Part shown: piece by piece, positions 24,816-34,027 of the stretch | How positions within the stretch are numbered: position 1 is the stretch's first letter | How the letters are laid out: every line of letters begins with the position of its first letter | Assembly: GCF_000170915.1 (NCBI RefSeq) | Contig: NZ_ABCT01000002.1 | Coordinates: 186,001-250,000 of the forward strand | Length of the DNA: 64,000 bases | Source: Limnobacter sp. MED105 | Lineage (GTDB): Bacteria; Pseudomonadota; Gammaproteobacteria; Burkholderiales; Burkholderiaceae_B | Direction: 5' to 3' | The notes under the pieces: generated by a model | Databases searched by the model: none | Told to the model about the DNA's origin: nothing | The model's input: the letters and a program-made list of their open reading frames with translations, nothing else | Translations under genes and position numbers: made by a program

Positions 24816-25556
24816 ATGGTAGACGCTGCAACAAGAACAGACTCCCTAAGCACAAACAATGTCGATAAGCCCAACGAACTAACCCAGACCGAAAAAGAAA
24901 AATTTCTGGCGTACATGATGGATAAATTCGGCTTGACTGAAGAGCAAGCCAACCGAATGCTCGCCAACCTGTCGCCGGAAGAAGTGCAAACGTATCTTGG
25001 TTTGGCCAGTGGCAAAGACACCATTACGCGCGATGAGGCCAAAAAACTTTGGGGTCTTACCGACGACGAGGCGGACATTCTTTTCGGCGGTTCCGAAAGG
25101 ATCGGGATTCACACCAATCCTTTCGGCGACGCATTTCTTGAATTTTTGATGCTCAGCTACGCCATGCAAGTTGATGTCAAACAACTGATGTCTCAGGTAC
25201 TTGAAACGCAGGTGGAACTGGGAATAAGTGCCGCAGAAGAGCGCTTGAAAGGTGCCACCGTACAGTTTGCATGCGCCATGTTGTCTGCAGTGATTACAGC
25301 TGGCTTAGGCGCGGCTAACGCCGCCATTGCCAAAAACAGCAAAACTGGCCATGGCAATCAATGGGTAGGTCCAATCGGCGCCAGCCTGATCACGGCACCA
25401 ATCAATGCAAGTGGCGAGTATGGCAACGCCAACTATCAATATGAAGGTGCAAAAGACGACATCAAGGCACAAGAAGCAAATGCGTTGTATCAGCAACTTG
25501 TCAGTTTGTACCAAACCACCACAGAAACAGAAAAAGAACAAACGCGTGGCACGTAA
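24816..25556 (+). CDS. sctB: Second T3SS translocator candidate, SctB (YopD/SseD)-like
   Basis: 246-residue protein with a single moderately hydrophobic Ala-rich helix (FACAMLSAVITAGLGAANAA) in the C-terminal half and helical, acidic flanks. The N-terminal half has two EF-hand- or helix-turn-like stretches (FGLTEEQANRMLANLSPEEV; TRDEAKKLWGLTDDEADIL). Size, topology and position after the SctE-like gene fit the small translocator. ATG at 24816 with AGGAG upstream. The call is by context. Confidence 0.55.
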   Translation: MVDAATRTDSLSTNNVDKPNELTQTEKEKFLAYMMDKFGLTEEQANRMLANLSPEEVQTYLGLASGKDTITRDEAKKLWGLTDDEADILFGGSERIGIHTNPFGDAFLEFLMLSYAMQVDVKQLMSQVLETQVELGISAAEERLKGATVQFACAMLSAVITAGLGAANAAIAKNSKTGHGNQWVGPIGASLITAPINASGEYGNANYQYEGAKDDIKAQEANALYQQLVSLYQTTTETEKEQTRGT

Positions 25557-25601
25557 AAACTATTCTTATCATCGAGAATTTTACATCTGGAATGAAAACA
25601 T

Positions 25602-27056
25602 ATGACAACCATTAGCCCAGGTTACCATGGTGAAGACGTCGCAGTAACGGATGCCCCGGGCATCAACGAGCAGCCCGATGGTCAGTTCACCTACCGCGTC
25701 GGAGACATCATCATTTCCGCTTCCTCCGAAGAAGAACTGCAAGAAATCCTGAACTTTCTGGCTTTGAAAAATAACAAGCCTGTCGAAGAACTCAAGGTTC
25801 GCGACATCACCCTAACCTTGGACTACGATCAATTCAACTACAAAAGAAATCTTGGCGAGGATGGAATCACCCACACATTCACACTAACAGCAGAAGGACA
25901 AGGTCTCGTTCAGAATTACAACGACACCGCCTTTTTCGGCGATGAAATTCCTTTCTTTCCAAGTGGCAGTGCAACTTACCTAAACTCCGGATTTAATACC
26001 GAGGCCACCGGCTCGGCCATGAGCGCACAACTGGGTGGCCTGATGGGTGCGGCGCAATACATTTACAACGCCAATTACCCTGCAGAGTCTGATCAGCTTG
26101 GTCCGATACAAGACAGCGACCTTGATCCGAACACCCTGACTCTGCTCGAGAGCATGTTTGGATCCAACACGGAATTCAATCAGGGGCACTTGAACACACT
26201 GAAAATGATGGGACTGCTTCAGGGAGATGCCAGCCAGGCGCCTGGCACCTGGACGCCCAACGAGAATGGCAGCACGGTGGTGGAGGCATTTGCCAACAAT
26301 ACTTTGCCGTTGATACCCAGCATGGGGCTGTTAACCATGACACAAACCCTGATGAACACCGCCAGTGAAGTGTCGGGCTATTTCACTGCCACCGGGTACG
26401 CACCGAATTACGGTTCAGAGCAAGTAGAAAAAGATGCCAAGGCGATTCTTGAAGGCATGGCAGAAGTGCCTGATGAAACGTTGCCACCGGGACTGGTGCC
26501 AGACGAAGAAACGCGCAAAATGCTGAATTTTTTGTTTGGCCTGCCAGCAGACAACACCCACTTCACCACCAACCAGCTCAACACTGCAATTTCAATGGGA
26601 CTTGTTTCTTACAACCCCGCCGAGAACACAATTGCCATGACGGCAAATGGCGGCATTTACCTTGCAGACAAAAATGAGGCTGCCGCTGCCGCAGAAGCGG
26701 AAGCAGCGGAGGCCGCGGAAGTTGCCAAGCGCGATGCATTCAAGGCAAATATTGTCACGTTGTCTGACCCAAAAGCGGTTGATATGATGGATTACCTTGA
26801 ATGGCGTTACGAGAACAGTGCTGCAGTCAAAGACAACGATCGGTACGGCACACAAGGCATGTGGCTTCTGTCGGAGCTCAGCGAAACCGATCCCCTCTGG
26901 GACCAAATGGGTATACCACCTGAAAATCGAGCGGCCATTATTGAGGCAGCCAAAGCGGCACTATCCAGTGAAAATCGTTCAATGCTTCTCGAAATTTGTG
27001 GCGACGATCAAATCTTTGAAAAGAACGACATGGCGACTTGGCTAAACAGCAATTAA
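25602..27056 (+). CDS. Large T3SS-exported-type protein with internal repeats
   Basis: 484-residue acidic protein, no Sec signal and no membrane segment. The N-terminus (TTISPGYHGEDVAV) is repeated in the broken gene at 27082, so it may act as a shared export signal. Two copies of a ~45-residue motif are visible: LLESMFGSNTEFNQGHLNTLKMMGLL and MLNFLFGLPADNTHFTTNQLNTAISMGLV (each given here in part), and an Ala/Glu-rich helix follows. The C-terminus ends in CGDDQIFEKNDMATWL, resembling one EF-hand-like loop. Such modules occur in NolX/HrpF-type translocon proteins. A translocon or effector role is inferred. Confidence 0.65.
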   Translation: MTTISPGYHGEDVAVTDAPGINEQPDGQFTYRVGDIIISASSEEELQEILNFLALKNNKPVEELKVRDITLTLDYDQFNYKRNLGEDGITHTFTLTAEGQGLVQNYNDTAFFGDEIPFFPSGSATYLNSGFNTEATGSAMSAQLGGLMGAAQYIYNANYPAESDQLGPIQDSDLDPNTLTLLESMFGSNTEFNQGHLNTLKMMGLLQGDASQAPGTWTPNENGSTVVEAFANNTLPLIPSMGLLTMTQTLMNTASEVSGYFTATGYAPNYGSEQVEKDAKAILEGMAEVPDETLPPGLVPDEETRKMLNFLFGLPADNTHFTTNQLNTAISMGLVSYNPAENTIAMTANGGIYLADKNEAAAAAEAEAAEAAEVAKRDAFKANIVTLSDPKAVDMMDYLEWRYENSAAVKDNDRYGTQGMWLLSELSETDPLWDQMGIPPENRAAIIEAAKAALSSENRSMLLEICGDDQIFEKNDMATWLNSN

Positions 27057-27081
27057 TTTCCAAGCTGGAGGAATGAAAAAC

Positions 27082-27428
27082 ATGACAACCATTAGCCCCG
27101 GTTACCATGGTGAAGACGTCGCAGTAGCGGATGCGCCGGGTATCAATTCGTGGAAATGCAAACAGAACAGACAGCAAGTTCAGCCGAGGTGATTTCGATC
27201 AGTTTCGGGCAGGTTTGAATGACATTCAAACAAATCTGTTGACCACAAGCGAAGCTACTGGCCAAGAATGGAGATCGAGACAATAAACTCTCCAGGGATG
27301 ACCTAGAAGCAATCAGGAACTCCCCGAGTAGCACGCCAGCGATGAAAGATGCAGCTGAAGTCTTGCTCCTAGAATTGGATTCTGGCGGTAATGAATGGCT
27401 AAAAAGTCTAAGCGCAAGGAGTAGGTAA
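27082..27428 (+). pseudogene. Decayed paralogue of the preceding exported-protein gene
   Basis: The first ~64 bases repeat the start of the gene at 25602 (only about four changes, including the upstream TGGA...ATGAAAA region), giving TTISPGYHGEDVAVADAPGI. The frame then reaches a stop after 36 codons. Beyond a frame change, other frames still encode EF-hand-like remnants: TDSKFSRGDFDQFRAGL, a stop, then DRDNKLSRDDLEAI and NEWLKSLSARSR to the TAA at 27428. So it looks like a gene that lost its middle and its frame. Its end lies 5 bases from the convergent sctU stop. Confidence 0.75.
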
Positions 27429-27432
27429 ACAA

Positions 27433-28494
27433 TCAATGACTAACTCCCTTGTCCTGATCAGATGCCATTTCCATGACAGCCCGGAATACCTGGGCTGCTA
27501 GCTCCAGGTGTTCTCTCTGAATGTATTCATCCTCCTCGCAGTCCTGATATAGCATTCTGGCCAGCTTTACATTCACGATAATTGGAATTCCGTTTTTCTT
27601 GGCAAATTCACGAATTCTTAACGCTTCGTCGTCTGTTCCCATGGCGAGAATGTAAGGTAAGTCATGTTTGCCCGGCTCATAATCCAAAGCCACTGAAATA
27701 TGTGTGGGATTGGCCACGATCGCCTTTGCGCCAGCAACCCGGGTAAGTGATGAATTGAGAATACTTCGGTGCTCTCTTTTCATTCGCTGCTTGAGTTGTG
27801 GATTTCCCATGGACTGCTTTCGTTCATCGGCGATGTCTTGGTGGCTCATCCGTAGATTTTTGATGTGATGCATGTACTCCACAGACCAGTCGATCACAGC
27901 GATGACCATAAAAATGATCAGCGATACAAAAATGATTGCCTTCAACACATGAACCAATACGTCAAAAAACTGAGTCAACCCAGCGCGATAGCTGTAGATC
28001 ATGTCTCCCATATTGTCTTTGAATACAAGATACCCAACCACAGACAAAATCAGTACTTTGACGATGGACAACAGCAACTGCACCAAAGATTTTTTCGAGA
28101 ACATGTTCTTGATATTGGATACGGCATCGAACTTCTTGAATGAAGGCGTTAACGCTTCTGGCGAAACGAGAAATCCAATTTGTGCCCAGGTAATCAGAGT
28201 GGCGGCTATCGCACAAACAGCGACCAAAGGCACAGTGATTGCCACGAAAAGATCAAAGAACATGGAGAAGATGCTTTCTGAGAAAGTCCACGGCTGCTTG
28301 AGCCCGGCAGTCACGATCAAGTCAAGTAATTCAGAGAAACGCGCCGCATAGTCTTGCGAAAGCCAAAAGAAAAACATGTAAAACATCAGGAGTTTAAACA
28401 GTATCTGAGCGTCTTTGCTGACACTTACCTGACCCTTCTTTCGGGCATCGTCTAATTTTTTCTGGGTGGGTTTTTCAGTTTTTTCGCCGCTCAC
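27433..28494 (-). CDS. sctU: T3SS export-apparatus switch protein SctU
   Basis: FlhB/YscU-family protein, 353 residues: an N-terminal membrane domain with four hydrophobic helices and a cytoplasmic domain that self-cleaves. The cleavage motif NPTH is at residues 262-265 (ANPTHISVAL). Cleavage there allows the switch from needle to translocator export under control of SctP. It overlaps sctT by 4 bases and is the last gene of the minus-strand export operon; its stop is 4 bases from the plus arm's remnant gene. Confidence 0.96.
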   Translation of the reverse strand: MSGEKTEKPTQKKLDDARKKGQVSVSKDAQILFKLLMFYMFFFWLSQDYAARFSELLDLIVTAGLKQPWTFSESIFSMFFDLFVAITVPLVAVCAIAATLITWAQIGFLVSPEALTPSFKKFDAVSNIKNMFSKKSLVQLLLSIVKVLILSVVGYLVFKDNMGDMIYSYRAGLTQFFDVLVHVLKAIIFVSLIIFMVIAVIDWSVEYMHHIKNLRMSHQDIADERKQSMGNPQLKQRMKREHRSILNSSLTRVAGAKAIVANPTHISVALDYEPGKHDLPYILAMGTDDEALRIREFAKKNGIPIIVNVKLARMLYQDCEEDEYIQREHLELAAQVFRAVMEMASDQDKGVSH

Positions 28495-29291
28495 TGAACA
28501 TCTCCGAGAAGCAAATTCAAGCTTTCACTGTATTGCCAGAACATGGTCAGTATTTCCTGCTCGGCAAAGAACATGAGTGTGATGAGTGCGGCAATTCCAA
28601 ACACACTTCGGAGCCCGAACTCAAGGCTGTAAACTTGAAGTTGCTGGGTAAACGCCGATATGATTTCGACCACGAGTTCTACAGCCAGGATTGCAATTAA
28701 TACCGGCCCACTCAGCAGGACTGAGAAGGTGATGTGGTCAGCGGCCATGCGCAGCATGGTGGTCAGCCAACTGTCCAGGCTGAGCAAGGTCAAGGTACCT
28801 GGTGGCATAACCAAATAACTGTTGAGTAAATGCACAGAGACAGCATGCAAACCCGGCCCGGCAAAAATCAGCGCCGCAAAAAGCAGACCAAACAATTGCT
28901 CAATGGGTAGCTCTTCCCCGCTGTCACTACCTGTGGCCTGCGCGGCGAACGTTGCGCCTCTGTAAACATCGACTAAGGCGCCGAATGCTTTGAACGCGTA
29001 GTAGGGAAATGCAATGGTCAGCCCCAGTAGTGCACCCAAAACCACTTCACTGAGAAAGGTAATCAAGGTGAAAGCCGGTGGGTTCATTGACGAAAAATAA
29101 AGGGTAGTTGAAGCAAATGCCGGGTAGAGAACCAAAACAGAACCGACCGACATCTTGATCAGACTGCTGGAAAGACCTTTCGAGAGCAAAGGGAAAAACA
29201 CCATAAAACTGACAGTTCTGGGTAAATAATACGAGAGCACCGCAAGAAACTGCCGCAGTTGCTCGCCAGTGTCGGTCAGTGGCTCTACCAT
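28491..29291 (-). CDS. sctT: T3SS export-gate protein SctT
   Basis: FliR/YscT-family inner-membrane component of the SctRST export gate, 266 residues and mostly hydrophobic (for example FMVFFPLLSKGLSSSLIK; LFGLLFAALIFAGPG). The GLHAVSVHLLNSYLVMPPG loop between helices is typical. It overlaps sctS by 7 bases and sctU by 4. Confidence 0.94.
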   Translation of the reverse strand: MVEPLTDTGEQLRQFLAVLSYYLPRTVSFMVFFPLLSKGLSSSLIKMSVGSVLVLYPAFASTTLYFSSMNPPAFTLITFLSEVVLGALLGLTIAFPYYAFKAFGALVDVYRGATFAAQATGSDSGEELPIEQLFGLLFAALIFAGPGLHAVSVHLLNSYLVMPPGTLTLLSLDSWLTTMLRMAADHITFSVLLSGPVLIAILAVELVVEIISAFTQQLQVYSLEFGLRSVFGIAALITLMFFAEQEILTMFWQYSESLNLLLGDVQ

Positions 29292-29551
29292 TTAGAACGA
29301 TGCGGAACCGAGATTAAATCAAACATGGTTTGCGTAAACTGAACCAACATTTGAGATTGCCAGGAACCCAACGCAAACAGGATAAGCACAACCCCCATCA
29401 ACTTGATGCCAAAAGGCAAGGCTTGATCCTGCAACTGAAAAATAGCCTGCAGGAAACCAAGCAATAACCCCAAAACCATTGTGACAACCACCACAGGGGC
29501 GGCAACAAGCAATGAAATCCACAATGCCTGATTGACGTAATAAATCAGCAT
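29285..29551 (-). CDS. sctS: T3SS export-gate protein SctS
   Basis: FliQ/YscS-family protein, 88 residues with two membrane helices (LWISLLVAAPVVVVTMVLGL; FGIKLMGVVLILFALGSW) linked by GFLQAIFQLQDQALPF, the conserved segment that forms the gate's inner gasket. Usual family length. Three bases separate it from sctR. Confidence 0.95.
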   Translation of the reverse strand: MLIYYVNQALWISLLVAAPVVVVTMVLGLLLGFLQAIFQLQDQALPFGIKLMGVVLILFALGSWQSQMLVQFTQTMFDLISVPHRSKW

Positions 29552-29554
29552 GAT

Positions 29555-30208
29555 TTACACCAAGTAAGAATTGACCAACCCCTGAAGTACCTTTGCCCAT
29601 CCCTCGACTGCGACGAACAAAACAATTTTTGCAGGTACGGTAAGTGACATGGGTGACACCATCATCATGCCTAAGGCCATCAGGGCGCTTGACACGGCCA
29701 GATCAATGATCACGAAAGGCAGGTAAAGATACAATCCGATTCTGAAAGCCTCAGCAAGTTCGGAGGCGACAAAAGCTGGAAGCACAACAAACAGATCTGT
29801 TTTCTCGACTTCAGGTGCATCGTATTTTTTCTGGAATTTTTGCGCCGTTTCATGAAAGCTGTTGAGATAACCCGGATTGACATTGGCCAACATGAACTTT
29901 TTAAAGGGTGGCACACTGGCATTGATCGACTCGAGTACTTCGGTTCCGCTGACTGGCATTTTGCCGTCCGGTGCGAAACGTTGGCCGGCCTCAGTCAATA
30001 TTGAGCCCATCACCAACAGGGTCATCACCATGGAGATTCCGTAGAGCACCATGTTTGATGGCACTTGCTGCACACCAATTGCGTTGCGCAATATTAGCAA
30101 CACCGCCGATATCTTCAGGAATGAAGTGGCCGTTACCGCCACCAATGGCAACACCGATAGCGAGGCTATCGTGACAATCAGACCAATTGGATTGATGCTT
30201 TGATCCAT
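29555..30208 (-). CDS. sctR: T3SS export-gate protein SctR
   Basis: FliP/YscR-family protein, 217 residues, five copies of which form the core of the export gate. It has an N-terminal membrane helix pair (IGLIVTIASLSVLPLVAV; SFLKISAVLLILRNAIG), a hydrophilic loop and a C-terminal block with FVIIDLAVSSALMALGMMMV, the family signature. Starts 12 bases after the sctQ stop. Confidence 0.96.
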   Translation of the reverse strand: MDQSINPIGLIVTIASLSVLPLVAVTATSFLKISAVLLILRNAIGVQQVPSNMVLYGISMVMTLLVMGSILTEAGQRFAPDGKMPVSGTEVLESINASVPPFKKFMLANVNPGYLNSFHETAQKFQKKYDAPEVEKTDLFVVLPAFVASELAEAFRIGLYLYLPFVIIDLAVSSALMALGMMMVSPMSLTVPAKIVLFVAVEGWAKVLQGLVNSYLV

Positions 30209-30220
30209 GTTGAGATTCTC

Positions 30221-31300
30221 TTAGTCGAGTCTTTTTGTGACTTGAACCATCAGTTGATCCTGAAAGTGCACTAGCTCGCCCTCAAGTATTGGTGAACCCA
30301 TTACACACAAGGTCACCATTGGCAAGGCATGCTCTCTTAATTCAATCAAGGTACCCTCTTGGACGCTGCACAACTCGTTAAAAAGAATCTTGGTTTTACC
30401 CGCATGAATCTCCAGTTCGATTTGCTCGTGTGGTGGAAGATTCTCTTCCTCAAGACCCGATGTGTCAGAAAGATCGTCGCTACCAAAGTGGAGTCGTGTG
30501 TCGTCTTCGTTCATTTGAATGAATACCTCATAGTTTCTTTTTGAAAATTTGTCGCCTTTAAATCGCAGTGAACCGCGTATTGATCGAGACGATGCATTGA
30601 TCCTATAATTTTGCAGTGCAACCAAATCACCCTGTTCAAGTTCTGCGAGTTCGGTACTCAACCACTTTCTTTTTGTTGGATACAAGTAAACACTCAACTC
30701 GAAAAATACTTTTCTCCCCATGGATTCGTAGTCATTCCAGTAGCGCAGGCAATAGTTCCGTGCCTTTGCTTCAAGCAGCTTCAGTGTTTGCTTGTCTGAC
30801 AAAAGAATGAGTTTGTTTTGGCGCTTGTAGTCCACGGCCAGGTAGTCGATGGGGTTTGAGGTGGGCATGAGATGTGCTGGCAAAAAGTCCTCGACATGAA
30901 GCCCAAGAATTGACTCGAGTTCGTTCAGAACGGCACTGACGATATCAATTAGCGGAACGATACCCTCACCACCCCAATCAACGATTTGGGGTGTAATCAA
31001 ACTACCGGTTTGCTCAAAAATATAAGCTGAATCCAGACCAATCTGAATCTCGTTTCCCTCAGGAAAATTGGCACTGACCCAAATCAGGTCGCTGATCGTA
31101 CTTTTGTGGGGTAATCCAGTGGTGCGCCGAATCGCCAGATCAGAATGCCTGTCAGTATCAAAGTAATAGATGCGCTGAGACATTGATCTTGATCGGGCAA
31201 AAATTGTGGAACCGGTCGCGTCGTAACGCACTCTTCGAAGTCGATCCAGTGCCCAAACTTGCGCCACTTCTTGCTCATTGATGTGTTCAGCTATTTCCAT
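30221..31300 (-). CDS. sctQ: T3SS C-ring/sorting-platform protein SctQ
   Basis: 359-residue cytoplasmic ring protein (YscQ/SpaO/FliN family). The C-terminal SPOA domain is clear (PPHEQIELEIHAGKTKILF, VQEGTLIELREHALP, GELVHFQDQLMVQVTKRL). The N-terminal two-thirds is divergent, as usual. Many sctQ genes also make a short C-terminal product from an internal start; a Met near the SPOA domain could serve but I cannot confirm it. Overlaps sctO by 10 bases. Confidence 0.88.
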   Translation of the reverse strand: MEIAEHINEQEVAQVWALDRLRRVRYDATGSTIFARSRSMSQRIYYFDTDRHSDLAIRRTTGLPHKSTISDLIWVSANFPEGNEIQIGLDSAYIFEQTGSLITPQIVDWGGEGIVPLIDIVSAVLNELESILGLHVEDFLPAHLMPTSNPIDYLAVDYKRQNKLILLSDKQTLKLLEAKARNYCLRYWNDYESMGRKVFFELSVYLYPTKRKWLSTELAELEQGDLVALQNYRINASSRSIRGSLRFKGDKFSKRNYEVFIQMNEDDTRLHFGSDDLSDTSGLEEENLPPHEQIELEIHAGKTKILFNELCSVQEGTLIELREHALPMVTLCVMGSPILEGELVHFQDQLMVQVTKRLD

Positions 31301-31707
31301 AATTTCTGTAGAAGTACTTCCTCTATTCCCAATAATTTTTTCTCAGCCTGATTAACTTTCAAGCAACTTTCCTGGTACGCAAGCTGTGCTGACTCGTACT
31401 GTTGATGAGATTGATCGATGGACTGCTGGATATTTTTTATTTTTTTGATGCCCTGTTGCTGAAGCTTTGTGAAGCTGACCAGCTGATCCACTTTGACAAA
31501 GTTGCCATTGGTCAAACGTTGCAGGGTTTCTAGTTCTATTTGAATGAGTCTTTGCTCCGTTTGCTCAAAATGCGCCTGGGCACTTTCAATGGTTCGCGCG
31601 GCCTGATCTTGCTCAAGCGCTTTAAGTTTCTGTTTACGGCGCGATGAATCCACCCGCAGCTTTCGGATCGCCATAATCTGCTGAATATCTTTGATGAAGG
31701 TATTCAC
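31291..31707 (-). CDS. sctO: T3SS central stalk protein SctO
   Basis: 138-residue all-helical coiled-coil protein (KLKALEQDQAARTIESAQAH; YESAQLAYQESCLKVNQAEK), the layout of FliJ/YscO/SctO. SctO sits in the centre of the SctN ATPase ring and links it to the SctV export gate. The GTG start overlaps the sctN stop (GTGA). Position right after sctN is canonical. Confidence 0.87.
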   Translation of the reverse strand: MNTFIKDIQQIMAIRKLRVDSSRRKQKLKALEQDQAARTIESAQAHFEQTEQRLIQIELETLQRLTNGNFVKVDQLVSFTKLQQQGIKKIKNIQQSIDQSHQQYESAQLAYQESCLKVNQAEKKLLGIEEVLLQKLWK

Positions 31708-33089
31708 GCCTTCGCCTCTTGAAGCAGTCGCTCAAACCCGACCATCAACGTACCGAGACGCGACAATGCCACGGTAGGTGACTCGGGTTCGGATCGCGAT
31801 TGTTTGCACCATTCATCGAGACTCGCCTTGATGTTGACTACTTCATCAACCAATGGATCGGTACCTGGCTGGTACTCGTTAAGCCGAATCAATAGCTCAA
31901 CCTCCTGATAAAGCGAATACGCGCGCCTGACCAGCGACGCCAGTTCCTGGGTTTTGACGCTGGTGACTGAGCCCATGACACGAGACAGACTTTTTAAGGG
32001 ATCAATTGCGGGGAAATGACTTCGTTCGACCAGTTTGGTGCTGAGTACAATGTGCCCATCGAGAAGGCTTTTGGCTTCGCTGGCAATTGGATCGTCTTCA
32101 ATTCGCTCGCCTTCCATGAGAACTGTGAAAACCGCCGTAATATCCCCTTGTTCCGTTCGACCTGAACGTTCAATCAATTCAGGCAAAATTGAATACACGG
32201 AAGGCGTAAATCCCGCCTGTGTGGCAGGCTCCCCGGCCATCAATCCCAGTTCACGCTGCGCGCGGGCAAGACGCGTTAACGAATCCACAACCAACAAAAC
32301 AGACTTTCCCTGGTCCCTTAGATATTCGGCAATCGATGTGGCGGTAAACGCAGCGCGAACACGCTCGATTGCAGACCGGTCAGAGGTAGCGCACACAAAA
32401 AAACTTTTTTTGCGAATTTCATCCGTGATTTCTTTTTCGATGAACTCCCTCAACTCACGACCGCGTTCGCCCACAAGACCAAACACCACAGCATCTACAT
32501 TCGCACCGCGAACAATTTGGGCCATCAAGGTACTTTTGCCACAACCGGGGGGTGCAAAAATACCCACCCTTTGGCCAATACCAAGGGTGAGCAGCCCATC
32601 AATGACCCGCACTTTCGTGACGAGTGATTCGCTAACTGGTGGTCTTTTACTCGCTGGTGGTGCCACCTGAATGACGGGTCGAGCATCGGAATCGACCGAC
32701 AAGACGCCGGATCGACGATCATTCGGATGATCCAGATTGCGGCCCATGCCATCGAGGAGCGATGAAAGCAAGTGATCTGACGCCTTAATGCTGTGCGCTC
32801 GGCCCAAGGGCAACACTCGGGAACCCAAGGCGACTCCGGCGACAGATTCAAGACACGAGATGGTGACGATGTTTTCAGAGAACGCAACAACCTCGCCAAG
32901 GATTTTATGCCCGCCAGACGTTTCAATTTCACACAACTCACCTTGCACCACATCAGGCAAAATCGCCCTGACTGTAGAAACAATAATTTCACTGACATAC
33001 CCAACACGTTTTACCGGGTTGATCTGACCAATCCTGGCTTGAAGCTGATTGACGATCGCCGGTGCCAACAGAGCCATGGCGCTGCGCAT
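31704..33089 (-). CDS. sctN: T3SS ATPase SctN
   Basis: 461-residue FliI/YscN-family hexameric ATPase that strips chaperones and unfolds substrates. Walker A is FAPPGCGKST (Lys185). Other landmarks are VVFGLVGERGRELREF, the Walker B strand SVLLVVDSLTRLAR, and the F1-like DGHIVLSTKLVERSHFPAID. An in-frame ATG four codons on (MALLAP) is an alternative start. The start overlaps the sctD stop (TGATG). Confidence 0.96.
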   Translation of the reverse strand: MRSAMALLAPAIVNQLQARIGQINPVKRVGYVSEIIVSTVRAILPDVVQGELCEIETSGGHKILGEVVAFSENIVTISCLESVAGVALGSRVLPLGRAHSIKASDHLLSSLLDGMGRNLDHPNDRRSGVLSVDSDARPVIQVAPPASKRPPVSESLVTKVRVIDGLLTLGIGQRVGIFAPPGCGKSTLMAQIVRGANVDAVVFGLVGERGRELREFIEKEITDEIRKKSFFVCATSDRSAIERVRAAFTATSIAEYLRDQGKSVLLVVDSLTRLARAQRELGLMAGEPATQAGFTPSVYSILPELIERSGRTEQGDITAVFTVLMEGERIEDDPIASEAKSLLDGHIVLSTKLVERSHFPAIDPLKSLSRVMGSVTSVKTQELASLVRRAYSLYQEVELLIRLNEYQPGTDPLVDEVVNIKASLDEWCKQSRSEPESPTVALSRLGTLMVGFERLLQEAKA

Positions 33090-34027
33090 CAGAGGACGAC
33101 CTCATAAACGGTTTCACCCTGAAAAACCACTTTTCGGGAATCGACGCTGAGCAAATTAACACCTTGATACTGCCCGCCGACGTACAGCCTTGCCCCGTCT
33201 CGCAGGATAACGACTGGGCGACTACCAAGAACAACCTGCTCAATGGCGATTTCATCAATACGGCGTTGCTCTTCAGTCAACGCCAGACGGGCACGGATAT
33301 CCACTTTCTCACCGTAATCGATGACCAGACGATCCAGGAGTTTTTCAAACCCGATGGACTGCGCCCTCGACAACTCAGCATCGATATCCACACGGTCATC
33401 ATCCACCGTTACCGAGAGCTGGTTTGTGGAGGCTCTGATTGCAAAATCATTGATCTCGTTTGCCACGTTCTCTGCCATGCGACTCTCAAGAGTAGAAAGC
33501 GGTTTCAATTTGTAGGTGTTGTTCAAGTCTGGTTTCTTGATAACGCTGGCCTCTGACTTGACAACACCCGCTGTGCCGAAGAACAAAACAACTGTGGTCA
33601 ACAACAAGCCGATGATGAATAGTAAGGCGACGATTGCCCTGGCTCCTATGCCCCGTAAGAGTTGCACCAACTGATGGAGTGTTCTGGCGACACCGTCATT
33701 CAATGACGACATCAGCCCACTGGTGCCGTTGACGATCTGCAACTCGATTTGTATGTGCTTGAAATCAAGCGTGAGCAGCTGCGAGGGGAAAAGGGTGTTG
33801 TCTACTTTTTTTTGATCAGGTGCGGTTAACCTGGCCTCTGAATGCAGGGTCTCGATGTTGAACCGACGCCCGCTTTTTCTAAGTGTGATCAAGGTATCCG
33901 GAATTTCAGGATCGCACAGGAATACATCTGACTGGGAGTTTGCGCCCAGGCTGACCAGCGAGTTGTCCAGTCGCCAAACCGCACCGGCATGCAATCCTGA
34001 CTTGGCCTTAACCTGAATGTGAATCAT
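33089..34027 (-). CDS. sctD: T3SS inner-membrane ring protein SctD
   Basis: 312-residue bitopic ring protein. The N-terminal cytoplasmic FHA-like domain (about 1-95: LHAGAVWRLDNSLVSLGANS) binds SctK. One membrane helix lies at about 128-150 (AIVALLFIIGLLLTTVVLFF). The periplasmic part has ring-building domains (TVDDDRVDIDAELSRAQSIG; VDIRARLALTEEQ). It is shorter than YscD/PrgH-type homologues, as it seems to have one fewer periplasmic domain. Overlaps sctV by 4 bases. Confidence 0.88.
   Translation of the reverse strand: MIHIQVKAKSGLHAGAVWRLDNSLVSLGANSQSDVFLCDPEIPDTLITLRKSGRRFNIETLHSEARLTAPDQKKVDNTLFPSQLLTLDFKHIQIELQIVNGTSGLMSSLNDGVARTLHQLVQLLRGIGARAIVALLFIIGLLLTTVVLFFGTAGVVKSEASVIKKPDLNNTYKLKPLSTLESRMAENVANEINDFAIRASTNQLSVTVDDDRVDIDAELSRAQSIGFEKLLDRLVIDYGEKVDIRARLALTEEQRRIDEIAIEQVVLGSRPVVILRDGARLYVGGQYQGVNLLSVDSRKVVFQGETVYEVVL

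Noticed and set aside
27143-27436. A 97-codon minus-strand ORF before the sctU stop
   Set aside because: It is antisense to the decayed gene and has no family resemblance or ribosome site.
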